DNA of 64,000 bases from Streptomyces neyagawaensis (GCF_023516595.1 NZ_JAMGBG010000019.1:1-64000), one strand, 5' to 3'; shown: positions 42,718-51,304, numbered from the stretch's first letter. Translations and numbers: made by a program. Notes: generated by a model from the sequence alone, not told the origin.

Positions 42718-43446
42718 ATGCGTACGAAGACGATCACCGCTGCGCTGTGCCTGTTGGGTTCTGTTGCGGTCGGATGCGCCGACGTCGGTGACGCGGCTGA
42801 CGCTGTGGCTGACACGCGCTCCGCCGACCAGTTGCTCCGCGAGTCCGACCGCACCATGAAGGCTCTCACCTCGGTGACCATCGTCAGGCATGTCACCTCG
42901 GCCACCACCGGTAACCGATCCACCGGCAGCTTGACGACTGATCTCAAGGGCAGATGCACCTTCAAGTCGACCGCGTCCTATGGCTCCGGGAGGGCCAGGA
43001 TGGAGCAGATCCGGATCGGCGAGACGGACTACATCCATCCCAACGACATGTACCTCGAGATGTGGGGACGGAAGACGGTCCCCGCGATGCGGCACAAACC
43101 CTGGCTGAAGAGCCCGGTGAGCGAGGCCAGGGGAGCGGACGGCCTGGCCGACTGCGCATGGCAGTTCCTGTCCTCGTCGTTGGGCAGGGCGACCCGGGGA
43201 ACCTTGACCGAGCTCGACGGCGAGCCGGTCATCCCCGTAAAGGTGGCGGACGACGAAACCGAAGAGGGCGTCCACACCTTCTATGTGGCTGCCGAGGGCA
43301 AGCCGTACCTGCTGAGGGTCGACTACAAGGACCCTTACTTCCGCCGCGTCACGAAGTACAGCGGCTTCAACGACCGAATGGACATTCAGCCCCCACTGCC
43401 GGCCGATGTCCTGGATCTGAGCACTCTGCCGCAGGGGGACTCGTAG
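42718..43446 (+). CDS. Lipoprotein, LppX/LprG-like fold possible
   Basis: Exported lipoprotein of 242 aa. The signal MRTKTITAALCLLGSVAVGC ends in a lipobox Cys at 20. The mature part (LRESDRTMKALTSVTIVRHV, LTTDLKGRCTFKSTASYGSG, EMWGRKTVPAM, PYLLRVDYKDPYFRRVTKYS) has the arrangement of strand repeats typical of LppX_LprAFG-like lipid-carrier lipoproteins. That match is by eye only. GGGGG lies just before the ATG. Codon usage has visibly more A/T in third positions than the core genes (for example ctgttgggttctgttgcg near the start), suggesting recent acquisition together with the adjacent SMP-30 gene. Confidence 0.8.
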   Translation: MRTKTITAALCLLGSVAVGCADVGDAADAVADTRSADQLLRESDRTMKALTSVTIVRHVTSATTGNRSTGSLTTDLKGRCTFKSTASYGSGRARMEQIRIGETDYIHPNDMYLEMWGRKTVPAMRHKPWLKSPVSEARGADGLADCAWQFLSSSLGRATRGTLTELDGEPVIPVKVADDETEEGVHTFYVAAEGKPYLLRVDYKDPYFRRVTKYSGFNDRMDIQPPLPADVLDLSTLPQGDS

Positions 43447-43497
43447 CGGGGCAGCCGGGCGCGGTGATCAGGTATTCGACCAGTTCAGGTGGGTGTC

Positions 43498-43524
43498 ATT
43501 GCTGCATCAGCAGGGCTTGATCGA
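43498..43524. repeat. 27-bp direct repeat, left copy
   Basis: ATTGCTGCATCAGCAGGGCT and seven further bases recur at 44613-44639 with two differences, in the same orientation. The two copies flank the SMP-30 gene. Read on the minus strand, both copies end a frame with Lys-Pro-Cys-stop. Confidence 0.9.
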
Positions 43525-43615
43525 GCTCCCCTGGGCGCACGCGATGCGGTTGCCCGCCCGCAGGCCGGACATGGAAGGCGGTCAATACCGGCGCCGGATG
43601 CCGGGCTTGGCTGGG

Positions 43616-44452
43616 TCAGGGTTTCCCGGCACCCGGTGCTGGGGCCGGAAACGCCACGACCCGCCCGCTGGGGTGCCGCGACTCGGGTCCGCCCCAGGCC
43701 TGGCCGACGACGAACAGGCGGGGGTCGTCCCCCCGGCTGAGCGCGCAGGCGAAGGCGCCGCGATCGAAGTCGACCGTAGCGAGCACCTCACCGCCCTCAC
43801 GCAGACGAACGCAGTGTTGGTTGCCGACGTCGGCGTACCAGACGGCGCCCTCGGCATCCACGCAGATCCCGTCCGGGTGGTCGCCGGGTGTCTCCGCCCA
43901 GACACGGCGGTTACCCAGGCCACCGTGGCTGCCGATGTCGTAGGCGGTGAGCCGGTTCGCGTACGACTCAGCGACGATCAGCGTGCCACCGTCCGGGCTG
44001 ATCGCCATGCCGTTGGGGAACGCGAGGTCGTCGGCGACTTGACTGACTTTGCCTTCCGGCGTGACGAGCACGATCAACCCCAGCGCGAACTCACCGTCGG
44101 GGAAGTCGAAACCGATGGTGTTGACATAGGCATTGCCCTGGTCGTCGACCACGATGTCGTTCCACGGCTTCTCCGAGACCTTGGAAAGGTCGGCATGCTG
44201 GACGAGTGATCCGTCGGGTTCATGGCGCAGCAGCCGTCGTTGTGCCGAGTCCACGATGAGCAGTCGCCCGTCAGGGAGGATGTCGATGCACATCGGGAAT
44301 GACGGGACGGTTACGACCACCTCGTGGCGGCCGTCGACGTCAAGCGCGATCACCTGGTTCGCGCCCCAGTCGGAGAACCAGAGTTGTTCGTTGTGCCAGC
44401 GCGGTGACTCGCCGAATACGACGCCTTCCAGCAGGACTTCGGGTGCACCCAT
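43616..44452 (-). CDS. SMP-30/gluconolactonase family protein
   Basis: Six-bladed beta-propeller lactonase of 278 aa, likely hydrolysing a sugar lactone. Family features are LLEGVVFGESPRWHNEQLWF (metal-binding Glu in GESPRW), PWNDIVVDDQGNAYVN (Asn-Asp), FPNGMAISPDGGTLIVAE, and HPDGICVDAEGAVWYADVGN with the conserved Asp. The ATG has AGGAGAGG just upstream. An open frame continues without a start codon for ~60 codons upstream in the same frame, with coding-like sequence (LDPEHALDLLHLAVQDA). That may be the tail of a lost gene. Base composition is less GC-rich than in the neighbours, and 27-bp direct repeats flank the gene, so it may be a transferred cassette. Confidence 0.88.
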   Translation of the reverse strand: MGAPEVLLEGVVFGESPRWHNEQLWFSDWGANQVIALDVDGRHEVVVTVPSFPMCIDILPDGRLLIVDSAQRRLLRHEPDGSLVQHADLSKVSEKPWNDIVVDDQGNAYVNTIGFDFPDGEFALGLIVLVTPEGKVSQVADDLAFPNGMAISPDGGTLIVAESYANRLTAYDIGSHGGLGNRRVWAETPGDHPDGICVDAEGAVWYADVGNQHCVRLREGGEVLATVDFDRGAFACALSRGDDPRLFVVGQAWGGPESRHPSGRVVAFPAPAPGAGKP

Positions 44453-44612
44453 CACGCCTCTCCTCTCACTTCGTACAGGGATGGACCTGCGCATGGACCA
44501 GAACTCATCGCGGTCCGCATCCCAATGCTGAGCCAGGGCTGATGCGTCTTGGACCGCGAGATGAAGCAGGTCGAGCGCGTGCTCGGGGTCCAGCCCTCTG
44601 ACCAGCGCAGTT

Positions 44613-44639
44613 ATTGCTGCATCAGCAAGGCTTGACCGA
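44613..44639. repeat. 27-bp direct repeat, right copy
   Basis: Second copy of the repeat at 43498-43524, with 25 of 27 bases identical. It contains the stop codon of the truncated EamA transporter gene. Confidence 0.9.
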
Positions 44640-45365
44640 CGACTCCCGCAGCGCCGCGATCGGCGCCAGCTCCGCCTTCGTCTGGGCCCACAGGACCAGG
44701 CCGTATGCCACCACGGACAGCGCGGCGCCGAGCAGGCCCACGGCGGCGACCGGGCGCAGCAACGCCACCGTCTCGCCGCGCCAGCGGTACACCGCGTACG
44801 CGGGGACGGCCAGCCCTTCCAGCGCCATCAGCCAGGCGATGTAGCTCATGGGCGACCCGGCGGCGCGTACACCGAGGCCGTCGACGACCGTGTACGACGC
44901 GATCGACAGGCCCGTGGCGAGCGCCGCGCCGATCGCGGCCCAGCGCGGCCGGGCCCCGCGCAGGCCCCACAGGGCGACCCCGGTCAGCCCGGCGCAGCTC
45001 AGCAGGATGCCGGCCGCGGCCCAGCCGTCCGGCACCTCGTGGGTGAAGACGGCGGCGAGAACGGTGACGACGAGGGGCGCGGAGCCGCGGGCGATGGGGT
45101 ACGCCTGGCCGAAGTCGCCCAGCCGGAAGGACGTCATCAGCAGCACGTAGTAGAAGAGGTGAAGGATCGTCGAGGCGGTGAGGTAGGGCCAGGCGGCGGG
45201 CTCGGGCACGGGCACGAACGGCACGGCCGCGAAGCCGATGAGGGCGCCGCCGCCGGATATCAGCGTGAAGCCGACGAGCTTGTCCGTGATGTTGTGGGCT
45301 ATCGCGTTCCAACTGGCGTGGGTGACCGCGGCGAGCAGCACCGCCGCGGTGACCAGCGGCGTCAC
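44622..45365 (-). CDS. EamA/DMT transporter, 3'-truncated
   Basis: Drug/metabolite transporter of the EamA type, with two halves of hydrophobic helices (VTAAVLLAAVTHASWNAIAH, LAAVFTHEVPDGWAAAGILL, AVGLLGAALSVVAYGLVLWA). Intact members run on after the conserved ALRESS(V/I) for about 45 residues with one to two more helices. Here the frame ends abruptly as ALRESSVKPC. The foreign end coincides with the 27-bp direct repeat, so the gene was cut by an insertion or deletion and may be non-functional (247 aa instead of about 290). The GTG start overlaps the ybaK-like stop by four bases. Annotated as CDS because the frame is otherwise open. Confidence 0.82.
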   Translation of the reverse strand: MTPLVTAAVLLAAVTHASWNAIAHNITDKLVGFTLISGGGALIGFAAVPFVPVPEPAAWPYLTASTILHLFYYVLLMTSFRLGDFGQAYPIARGSAPLVVTVLAAVFTHEVPDGWAAAGILLSCAGLTGVALWGLRGARPRWAAIGAALATGLSIASYTVVDGLGVRAAGSPMSYIAWLMALEGLAVPAYAVYRWRGETVALLRPVAAVGLLGAALSVVAYGLVLWAQTKAELAPIAALRESSVKPC

Positions 45366-45865
45366 GCGCTCTGCTCGCGGACGTCCACCGGGGTGGCGCC
45401 CGCCTGCGCGATGAGCGCGTCGGGGGCCATCGGGAAGACGGTGTACGGGGTGCCGGCCGCCGCCCACACGACGGCGTGGTCGAGCAGCGAACGGTCCGCG
45501 AGGACCCGGGTCCTGGTCCGGTGCCCGAACGGGGGGACGCCGCCGATCGCGTAGCCCGTCGTCTCCCGGACGACGTCCGCCTTGGCGCGGGTGACCTTCT
45601 CGGCGCCGAGTTCGCGCCGTACGAGTTCCACGTCGACCCGTGACGCGCCGTCCATCAGGACGACCACGGGGACGCCGTCGGCGGCGAAGACGAGGGACTT
45701 GCAGATCTCGCTCAACTCGCACCCGATCGCGGCGGCGGCCTCGGCGGCGGTCCGGGTCGCGTCCGGGAACCGCCTGATCCGGGTGCGCAGTTCGGTGAGG
45801 CCGAGGGTGTCGAGCGCCTCGGCGAAACGGGGGTGGGCGCCGGTGTCCTGTGAGTCGGTGGTCAT
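45362..45865 (-). CDS. YbaK/EbsC-type aminoacyl-tRNA deacylase
   Basis: Trans-editing domain protein of 167 aa, related to Cys-tRNA(Pro) deacylase YbaK and ProX. The conserved Lys is in ELSEICKSLVFAADG, and the substrate loop reads TGYAIGGVPPFGHRTR. DALIAQAGATPVDV forms the final helix. The length is normal. The ATG follows TACGGT by seven bases with no ribosome binding site, so the mRNA is probably leaderless. It overlaps the EamA gene by four bases. Which mischarged tRNA it edits cannot be told from sequence. Confidence 0.9.
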   Translation of the reverse strand: MTTDSQDTGAHPRFAEALDTLGLTELRTRIRRFPDATRTAAEAAAAIGCELSEICKSLVFAADGVPVVVLMDGASRVDVELVRRELGAEKVTRAKADVVRETTGYAIGGVPPFGHRTRTRVLADRSLLDHAVVWAAAGTPYTVFPMAPDALIAQAGATPVDVREQSA

Positions 45866-45933
45866 GGCGGGCACCGTAGCGCTACCCGGTCGTGGCCGGG
45901 CGCCTAATAGCTCGGGGGTGCGTGTGGTTTCGG

Positions 45934-46113
45934 CGGGTGCGGGTGCGTCGTGGTTCTCGCGCAGTTCCCCGCGCCCCTGAAAAGCGACCGGGGCTGCGCC
46001 CCGCGCTTTTCAGGATGAAGGGCGGGCCGCAGGCCCGTTCCTTCAGGGGCGCGGGGCGGTGACACATGCGGCTGCGCCGCGTGGGCGCGAACAACCCCCA
46101 CTCACCCGCAGCC
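45934..46113. repeat. Interspersed repeat copy 2
   Basis: Left arm GCGCAGTTCCCCGCGCCCCT, inner hairpins around AAAAGCGACCGGGGC and GGGCCGCAGGCCC, then the variant right arm GGGGCGCGGGGCGGTGACAC seen in copy 1. It is bordered by GGTGCGGGTG and CACCCGCAGCC. It lies between divergent genes (ybaK-like and RBBP9-like), so it is not simply a terminator here. Confidence 0.92.
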
Positions 46114-46178
46114 GAAATCCCGTCCGGACACAGAGACGGCACTGGACCGGAGTGATCCGGTTCCCCGACGATCGGGGT

Positions 46179-46844
46179 ATGACAGAGACTCCGCCGACAT
46201 CGACCCACACCCCCCGCGCCTTCCTCGTGCTGCACGGCTGGCAGAACCACCGGCCGGCCGGGCACTGGCAGTACTGGCTGGCCGACCGGCTCGCCGACCT
46301 GGGGCACGAGGTGGTGTACCCGCAACTTCCGGAGGCGGACGATCCGGATCTGGAGCGGTGGCTGGCGGAGCTGGACGCGCTGCTCGGGGAGTTGGCGGGC
46401 AGACGGGTCACCGTGGTGTGCCACAGCCTCGCCTGTCTGCTGTGGCTGCACGCCGTGGCCCGCGACGACGTCCTGTCCGGGCCGGTCGAGCGGGTCGTCC
46501 TCGTCGCGCCGCCGTCCGCGGAGGTCGCCCTGGAGAACCCGGAGATCGCCGAGTTCGCCCCGCCGCCGCTGAAGCCGGAGCGGGTCGCGGCGGCCGCCGC
46601 GTTCACCCGCGTCGTCGGCACCGACAACGACCCGTACTGCCCGCAGGGCGCGGCCACCGCGTACGCCGAACCGCTGGGCTTGCCCGTCGACGTACTGCCG
46701 GGCGAGGCCCACCTCAACCCCGACTCGGGCTACGGGCCCTGGCCGTCGATGCTCGACTGGTGCCTCGCGGCCTCCTCCGACGGGTACGAGGAGAGGGCGG
46801 TCCAGGACCGTTCCGCGCAGCGGGCGGACGCGCCCGGGACCTGA
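46179..46844 (+). CDS. RBBP9/YdeN-type serine hydrolase
   Basis: Small alpha/beta hydrolase of 221 aa of the RBBP9 family. FLVLHGWQNHRPAGHWQYWL is the oxyanion region, VTVVCHSLACLLWLHAV the nucleophile elbow with Ser in CHSLA, VVGTDNDPYCP holds the Asp, and PGEAHLNPDSGYG the catalytic His. All three are present. The C-terminal ~20 residues are a polar tail. CGGGGT lies just before the ATG. A repeat copy occupies the upstream region. The substrate is unknown. It is convergent with the first PBP gene, ten bases away. Confidence 0.9.
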   Translation: MTETPPTSTHTPRAFLVLHGWQNHRPAGHWQYWLADRLADLGHEVVYPQLPEADDPDLERWLAELDALLGELAGRRVTVVCHSLACLLWLHAVARDDVLSGPVERVVLVAPPSAEVALENPEIAEFAPPPLKPERVAAAAAFTRVVGTDNDPYCPQGAATAYAEPLGLPVDVLPGEAHLNPDSGYGPWPSMLDWCLAASSDGYEERAVQDRSAQRADAPGT

Positions 46845-46854
46845 ACCGCCGCGC

Positions 46855-48618
46855 TCAGCGGCTGCCCGCCTTGAGGAGCGCCGCCACGATCGGGCCCGCG
46901 GACTCGCTCCCGTGGCCGCCCTCCTGGACGACGCCGGCGGAGGCCAGGTCGCCCTTCCATGCGGTGAACCAGCCGTTGGGCTCCTTCTGGCCGTCGACCT
47001 CCGCCGAGCCGGTCTTCGCGCCGAAGTCGGGGCCGAGGCCCGCCATCGCCTCGGCCGCCGTACCCGCCGCGGCGGTGTACTGAAGGAGTTCGCGCAGCTG
47101 CGAGCGGACGGTCCCCGACATGGGCCGGGAGGCGGTCGCGAGGGTGCGGCCGTCGACGGACGGGGCGACCAGGTAGGGCTGCTTGAAGACGCCCGTCTTG
47201 GCCGTCGACACCACGGACGCCATGTTCAGCGGGTTCATCCGCACCCCGCCCTGCCCGATCAGGGAGGCGGCCATCGGGGCGGCGCTCTGCACCGGCACCG
47301 CGCCGTCGAAGGTCGGCACGCCGATCGCCCAGTTGTTCATGCCGAGGCCGAAGACCTGCTGGGCCTCCAGGGTCAGCGAGTTGTCGTCGAGCTTCTTCGC
47401 CTGCGAGATGAAGGCGGTGTTGCAGGAGCGGGCGAAGCTCGCCTTGAACGTCCCCCCGTTGATCTTGAACTTGTCGTCGTTCTGGAACTTCCAGCCGCCG
47501 TACGACGAGTACTTCGGGCACGGGTGGACCTTGTTCGCCGAGGCCAGGCCCTTGTCGATGAGGAGCGCGGACGACACGATCTTCATGGTGGAGCCGGGGG
47601 CGAGGGAGCCCTGGAAGGCCACGTTGAAGCCGTGGCCCGAGTTGGCGACGGCCAGGATCTCGCCGGTCGACGGGCGCATCACGACCACCGACGCCCGCTT
47701 CCTGGTGTTCACCTGCTGCTCCGCGGCGGCCTGGAGGGACGGGCTGAGGGTCGTCCTCACCTCGCCGGGCGTGCCCTCGCTCAGCTCCAGCAGCGTCTTG
47801 TCGGCGTTCTTCTGCTTGCCCTTCTCGGCCTTCGCGCGCACCACGCGCAGTTCGACGCCCGCCTTGCCGCCGGCCTTCTTGCCGTACTTCTCCCGCAGCC
47901 CGTCCAGGACCGTGCCCAGCGACGGGTACTTCTTCGCCGTCAGCTCCCCGCCGTCCCGGTCCAGGGCCTTCACCGGGGGCGTCCCCGCCTCACCGGTGAC
48001 CAGCCGGTCGCCCTCACCGAGCTCAGGGTGGACGACGGACGGCCGCCAGTCGACGACCGGTTCACCGTCCTTCTCGGCCCGCACGACGGTCAGGGACGAC
48101 GTGTACGACAGCGGCTTGTCCGTGCCCTTGTACGACACCGTGCCCTTGACCGAGAAGGCGACGTCGTCACCCGCGCGCTTGCCGCGGGTGAGGGTGACGT
48201 CCTTGACGTGGGCGTCCTTGGCGAAGCCGGTCAGCGCGGTGCGTGCCGCCGCGGAGTCGTCCGTGGCGGCGGCGGCCTTGGCGACGGAACCCTTCTGCCA
48301 GGCGGTGAGGAAGGCGGTCGTGGCGGTCCGGACCTCGGCGGCGGACAAGGGGCCGGTCTTCACGGGCTTGGCGTCGCCGGCGGACGAGCGGTCCTCGGCG
48401 AACGCGCCGCCGCCGAACACGGAGTACACGGCGAAGGCGCCGCCGCCGAGCGCGACGACCGCCGCGCCGGCCAGGACGGCGGGGCGCCGGGACCTCGCCG
48501 GTGACTTCGCCGGGTCCGACGGCACCGGTGCCGGCGCGGGGGCCGGTGCCGTGTGCGCCGAGTCCGGCCGTGCCGGCCTCGCCGACTTCCGATCGTCGAC
48601 ACGCCTTCTCTTACCCAC
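46855..48618 (-). CDS. Penicillin-binding protein with MecA_N-like domain (first of pair)
   Basis: Membrane-anchored transpeptidase of 587 aa. A positively charged, Pro/Ala-rich cytoplasmic start precedes a helix (AVLAGAAVVALGGGAFAVYS). An NTF2-like MecA_N domain (RTATTAFLTAWQKGSVAKAA) and a linker domain follow. The transpeptidase domain has SxxK in APGSTMKI (Ser343), SxN in FARSCNTAF, and KTG in FGAKTGSAEVDG. The GTG start has GGAAGG eight bases upstream. It lies downstream of a second PBP gene of the same design on the same strand, with repeat copy 3 between them. Streptomyces homologs of this class-B-type group are linked with septation and sporulation. Confidence 0.92.
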   Translation of the reverse strand: MGKRRRVDDRKSARPARPDSAHTAPAPAPAPVPSDPAKSPARSRRPAVLAGAAVVALGGGAFAVYSVFGGGAFAEDRSSAGDAKPVKTGPLSAAEVRTATTAFLTAWQKGSVAKAAAATDDSAAARTALTGFAKDAHVKDVTLTRGKRAGDDVAFSVKGTVSYKGTDKPLSYTSSLTVVRAEKDGEPVVDWRPSVVHPELGEGDRLVTGEAGTPPVKALDRDGGELTAKKYPSLGTVLDGLREKYGKKAGGKAGVELRVVRAKAEKGKQKNADKTLLELSEGTPGEVRTTLSPSLQAAAEQQVNTRKRASVVVMRPSTGEILAVANSGHGFNVAFQGSLAPGSTMKIVSSALLIDKGLASANKVHPCPKYSSYGGWKFQNDDKFKINGGTFKASFARSCNTAFISQAKKLDDNSLTLEAQQVFGLGMNNWAIGVPTFDGAVPVQSAAPMAASLIGQGGVRMNPLNMASVVSTAKTGVFKQPYLVAPSVDGRTLATASRPMSGTVRSQLRELLQYTAAAGTAAEAMAGLGPDFGAKTGSAEVDGQKEPNGWFTAWKGDLASAGVVQEGGHGSESAGPIVAALLKAGSR

Positions 48619-48721
48619 GCTCCCGACCTTCCGCTGCGGTTGCCTCTCGTTGCGCACAACGAGGACCCCCACCCTAGAGCTTCGGGGCCGGGTGCCTCAG
48701 GGGTTGGGGGTGACTGTGAGA

Positions 48722-48890
48722 CGGCGGGTGCGGGTGGTGTGTGGTTTCTCGCGCAGTTCCCCGCGCCCCTGAAAAGCGACCGGGGCTGCGCCCCGTGCTT
48801 TTCAACGGCGCCACCGGATGAAGGCCGGGCCGCAGGCCCAAGCCTTCAGGGGCGCGGGGAACTGCGCGAACGGCCCCCACCGACCCGCAC
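48722..48890. repeat. Interspersed repeat copy 3
   Basis: Full element: CGCGCAGTTCCCCGCGCCCC left arm and GGGGCGCGGGGAACTGCGCG right arm pair over about 24 bp. Inside are AAAAGCGACCGGGGCTGCGC and GGGCCGCAGGCCC hairpins, with a small ACGGCGCCACC insertion not seen in copies 2 and 5. It lies between the two PBP genes. Confidence 0.93.
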
Positions 48891-48938
48891 TCCGCGACGA
48901 AACCGCATCCCCCACGGCGCATCCCGAACGCCGCCCCG

Positions 48939-50576
48939 TCAGCCTCCGGCCCTCAGTACGTCCACCACGATCGGCCCCGCCGCCTCGCCCCCGCGGCCCC
49001 CCGCCTCCGCCATCGCCGCCGCGGCGACACCGTTGCGGAAGCCGGTGAACCAACTGTCCGCCACGTCCTGTCCGTCGACCTCCGCGGAGCCGGTCTTCGC
49101 GCCGATGTCGCCGGTCAGTCCGGACATGACGCGTGCGGCGGTGCCCTGCGGCGACGTCGCGGTGAGCTTCATCATCTGCTTGAGCTGCGAGGCGGTGGCG
49201 GGGTCCAGGCCCCGTGCCGTGGCCAGTTCGCGGTCGTCCAGGTCGGGCGAGACCAGGTACGGCTGGCGGAATTTGCCGGTGATCGCGGTGGCCGTCACCG
49301 ACGCCATGTTCAGCGGGTTCATCGTGACCTGGCCCTGCCCGATCGCGTTGGCCGCGCGGTCCGGCCCCACGGACTCCGGCACCGTGCCGTCGGTGGAGGT
49401 GATGCCCGTCTTCCAGTTGTCCCTGCCGAGGCCGAACCGTTCCCGCGCCTCCTTCGTCAGCGAGGCGTCGTCCATCGGGTCCTCGTCGATCAGCTTGATG
49501 AAGGCCGTGTTGCAGGACCGCATGAACGCCTTGGCGAGCGTCGCGCCGGACGACTCGTCGGGCTTCATCCCCGGCAGGTTCTTGAAGGTCTGGCTCTGCC
49601 AGGTCGCGGTGTCGGGGCAGGGCGCGGGGCCGTTCATCGTGGCCACGCCGTTGTCGATGAGCGTGGCGGCGGTGAGGATCTTCATGGTGGAGCCGGGCGG
49701 CACCTCCCCCTCGAACGCCGCGTTGAAGGCGTCGCCGCGGTGGTTGGCGACGGCCAGCACCTCACCGGTGCCGGTCTTGACGGCGACCACGGACGACTCG
49801 GCGTACTTCTCGACGGCCTTCTCGGCGGCTGCCTGCACCTTCGCGCTGATCGTCGTCTTCAGCTCGCCCGCCTTGCCCTCGGCGAGGGTCAGCAGGGGGG
49901 TGTCGGCGGCGTTGGTGGCGGTGTGCCGGATCGCCAGCTCGATGCCGGGGGTGCCGCCCGCCTTGTCGCCGTAGCGTTCGCGCAGGGTGTCCAGGATCGG
50001 CCCGAGGGAGGGGTACTTCTCCTTCGTCAGGACGGCGCCGTCACGGTCCACGGCCTTGATGGGCGGCGCCCCGGCCTCCCCGGTGTACAGCTCGTCGCCC
50101 TTCTTGAGGTCCGGGTGCACGACGGACGGCGCCCAGTCGACCAGGGCCCGCCCGGTGGTCTCGCCCCGCACCACGGTCAGCCGGCTCTTGTACGCGAGCT
50201 TCTCGGTCTTCCCCTTGTACGACACCGTCGCCCGGACGGAGAACGGCACGGTCCGGCCGCCCGCCCCGGTCGGCTCGCCCGGCGCGATCCGCACCTCGCC
50301 GATCCGCGCGGCGCCGGCGTACTCCCCGAGCAACCTCCCCGCGCCCACCGCGTCGTTGGTGTACGACGACGCCGTCTTCGTGTCGCCCTTCTCCCACGCG
50401 GCGAAGAACTTCTCCGTGGTCTCCGCGACCTCGTCGGAACTCGGCGGGCCCGTCCGTCTCTCCGTGCCCGTCCCGTCGTTCAGCGCGTCGAAGAAGTTGT
50501 ACGCCCCGTACCCGGCGCCCCCCACCAGCACCACGAGCACGCCGCCGACTATGGCGACCTTGGCCCCCTTGCGCAT
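48939..50576 (-). CDS. Penicillin-binding protein with MecA_N-like domain (second of pair)
   Basis: Paralog of the adjacent PBP, 545 aa. It has an N-terminal anchor (KVAIVGGVLVVLVGGAGYGA), an NTF2-like MecA_N domain (AETTEKFFAAWEKGDTKTAS), and the transpeptidase domain with PPGSTMKI (Ser296), FMRSCNTAF and IGAKTGSAEVDGQ. The second and third motifs are identical in design to the first protein, pointing to tandem duplication and divergence. Its cytoplasmic tail is much shorter. GGGGAGAGG lies just before the ATG. Upstream on its strand are an 11-bp hairpin and the palindrome TGAACATGTTCA, candidate regulatory sites. Confidence 0.92.
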   Translation of the reverse strand: MRKGAKVAIVGGVLVVLVGGAGYGAYNFFDALNDGTGTERRTGPPSSDEVAETTEKFFAAWEKGDTKTASSYTNDAVGAGRLLGEYAGAARIGEVRIAPGEPTGAGGRTVPFSVRATVSYKGKTEKLAYKSRLTVVRGETTGRALVDWAPSVVHPDLKKGDELYTGEAGAPPIKAVDRDGAVLTKEKYPSLGPILDTLRERYGDKAGGTPGIELAIRHTATNAADTPLLTLAEGKAGELKTTISAKVQAAAEKAVEKYAESSVVAVKTGTGEVLAVANHRGDAFNAAFEGEVPPGSTMKILTAATLIDNGVATMNGPAPCPDTATWQSQTFKNLPGMKPDESSGATLAKAFMRSCNTAFIKLIDEDPMDDASLTKEARERFGLGRDNWKTGITSTDGTVPESVGPDRAANAIGQGQVTMNPLNMASVTATAITGKFRQPYLVSPDLDDRELATARGLDPATASQLKQMMKLTATSPQGTAARVMSGLTGDIGAKTGSAEVDGQDVADSWFTGFRNGVAAAAMAEAGGRGGEAAGPIVVDVLRAGG

Positions 50577-50601
50577 GACCTCTCCCCGTTCGTTCCCCGT
50601 G

Positions 50602-50643
50602 AGCGGTCCGGGCAGCTGACCCGGACCGCTTTGAACATGTTCA
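50602..50643 (-). promoter_or_regulatory. Hairpin and palindrome upstream of the second PBP gene
   Basis: AGCGGTCCGGG pairs with CCCGGACCGCT (11 bp, 7-base loop). Next to it lies the perfect 12-bp palindrome TGAACATGTTCA (50632-50643). Both are in the leader or promoter region of the PBP gene. Confidence 0.5.
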
Positions 50644-50851
50644 GAAATCGCTTGCCGCGCCTCACTGTAAGCGCGTCGGGTGACGAACGGGACGGGTGTT
50701 CCCCGAATCGTTAGCCCCGGACGCCTTTCCACATACGCGAACGCCGATCGCGGTGCGGACCGGGGCCGGTCGCCGGGATGCGACTCATGGGGCTGAAGTG
50801 CACGGTGGTACTGGGGGTGTTTCCCGGGGGTGGTTCTTGGAGGCGAGAGAC

Positions 50852-51262
50852 ATGCGACGCTCGACCACTTGCGTGACCCTGGCCGCCTCGCTGGTCTTCG
50901 CGGGAGGCGCGGCCATAGCGGTACCCCAGAGCCCTGATTCCCCGGCGCGCACGACGACGGCGCGCGCGGCGGCACCCGAGAGGCCCGTCACGCACGGGAC
51001 CGTGGACGTCTGCAACCAGACCATCCAGCGGCCCACCCTGAAGATCGGCTCGTCGGGCAGCGCCGTCCGGCAGGCCCAGTGCTACCTGAACAACTCGATG
51101 ACGGGACCCAGGCTGGCCGTGGACGGGAACTTCGGACCCGTCACCAGTGCGGCGACGAAGCGGTTCCAGCAGTGCGCCGGCATCGTCGTCGACGGCACCA
51201 TCGGCGCCCAGACCTGGTCGTTCCTCGTCTTCTGGGCCAACTCGACGGCCAACGTGTGCTGA
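50852..51262 (+). CDS. Secreted peptidoglycan-binding domain protein
   Basis: Exported protein of 136 aa. The signal peptide RRSTTCVTLAASLVFAGGAA is followed by a short Thr/Ala linker and one PG_binding_1 domain: RPTLKIGSSGSAVRQAQCYL, RLAVDGNFGPVTSAATKRFQ, CAGIVVDGTIGAQTWSFL. There is no catalytic domain. Four cysteines in the mature part (VDVC, QAQC, QQC and the C-terminal Cys) may form two disulfides. GGAGG lies eight bases before the ATG. It is convergent with the pmt gene and divergent from the PBP genes. Confidence 0.92.
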   Translation: MRRSTTCVTLAASLVFAGGAAIAVPQSPDSPARTTTARAAAPERPVTHGTVDVCNQTIQRPTLKIGSSGSAVRQAQCYLNNSMTGPRLAVDGNFGPVTSAATKRFQQCAGIVVDGTIGAQTWSFLVFWANSTANVC

Positions 51263-51304
51263 TCGGCCCGTGCCGGCAGGCGCGCCCCGACAGGCCCTGA
51301 ACAC

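Noticed and set aside
43498..44639. Insertion sequence carrying the SMP-30 gene
   Set aside because: The flanking repeats are direct, not terminal inverted repeats, and no transposase is present. I keep only the neutral statement of a cassette or recombination scar.
50632..50643. LexA box (GAAC-N4-GTTC)
   Set aside because: The palindrome TGAACATGTTCA has only two bases between GAAC and GTTC, so the spacing does not fit.
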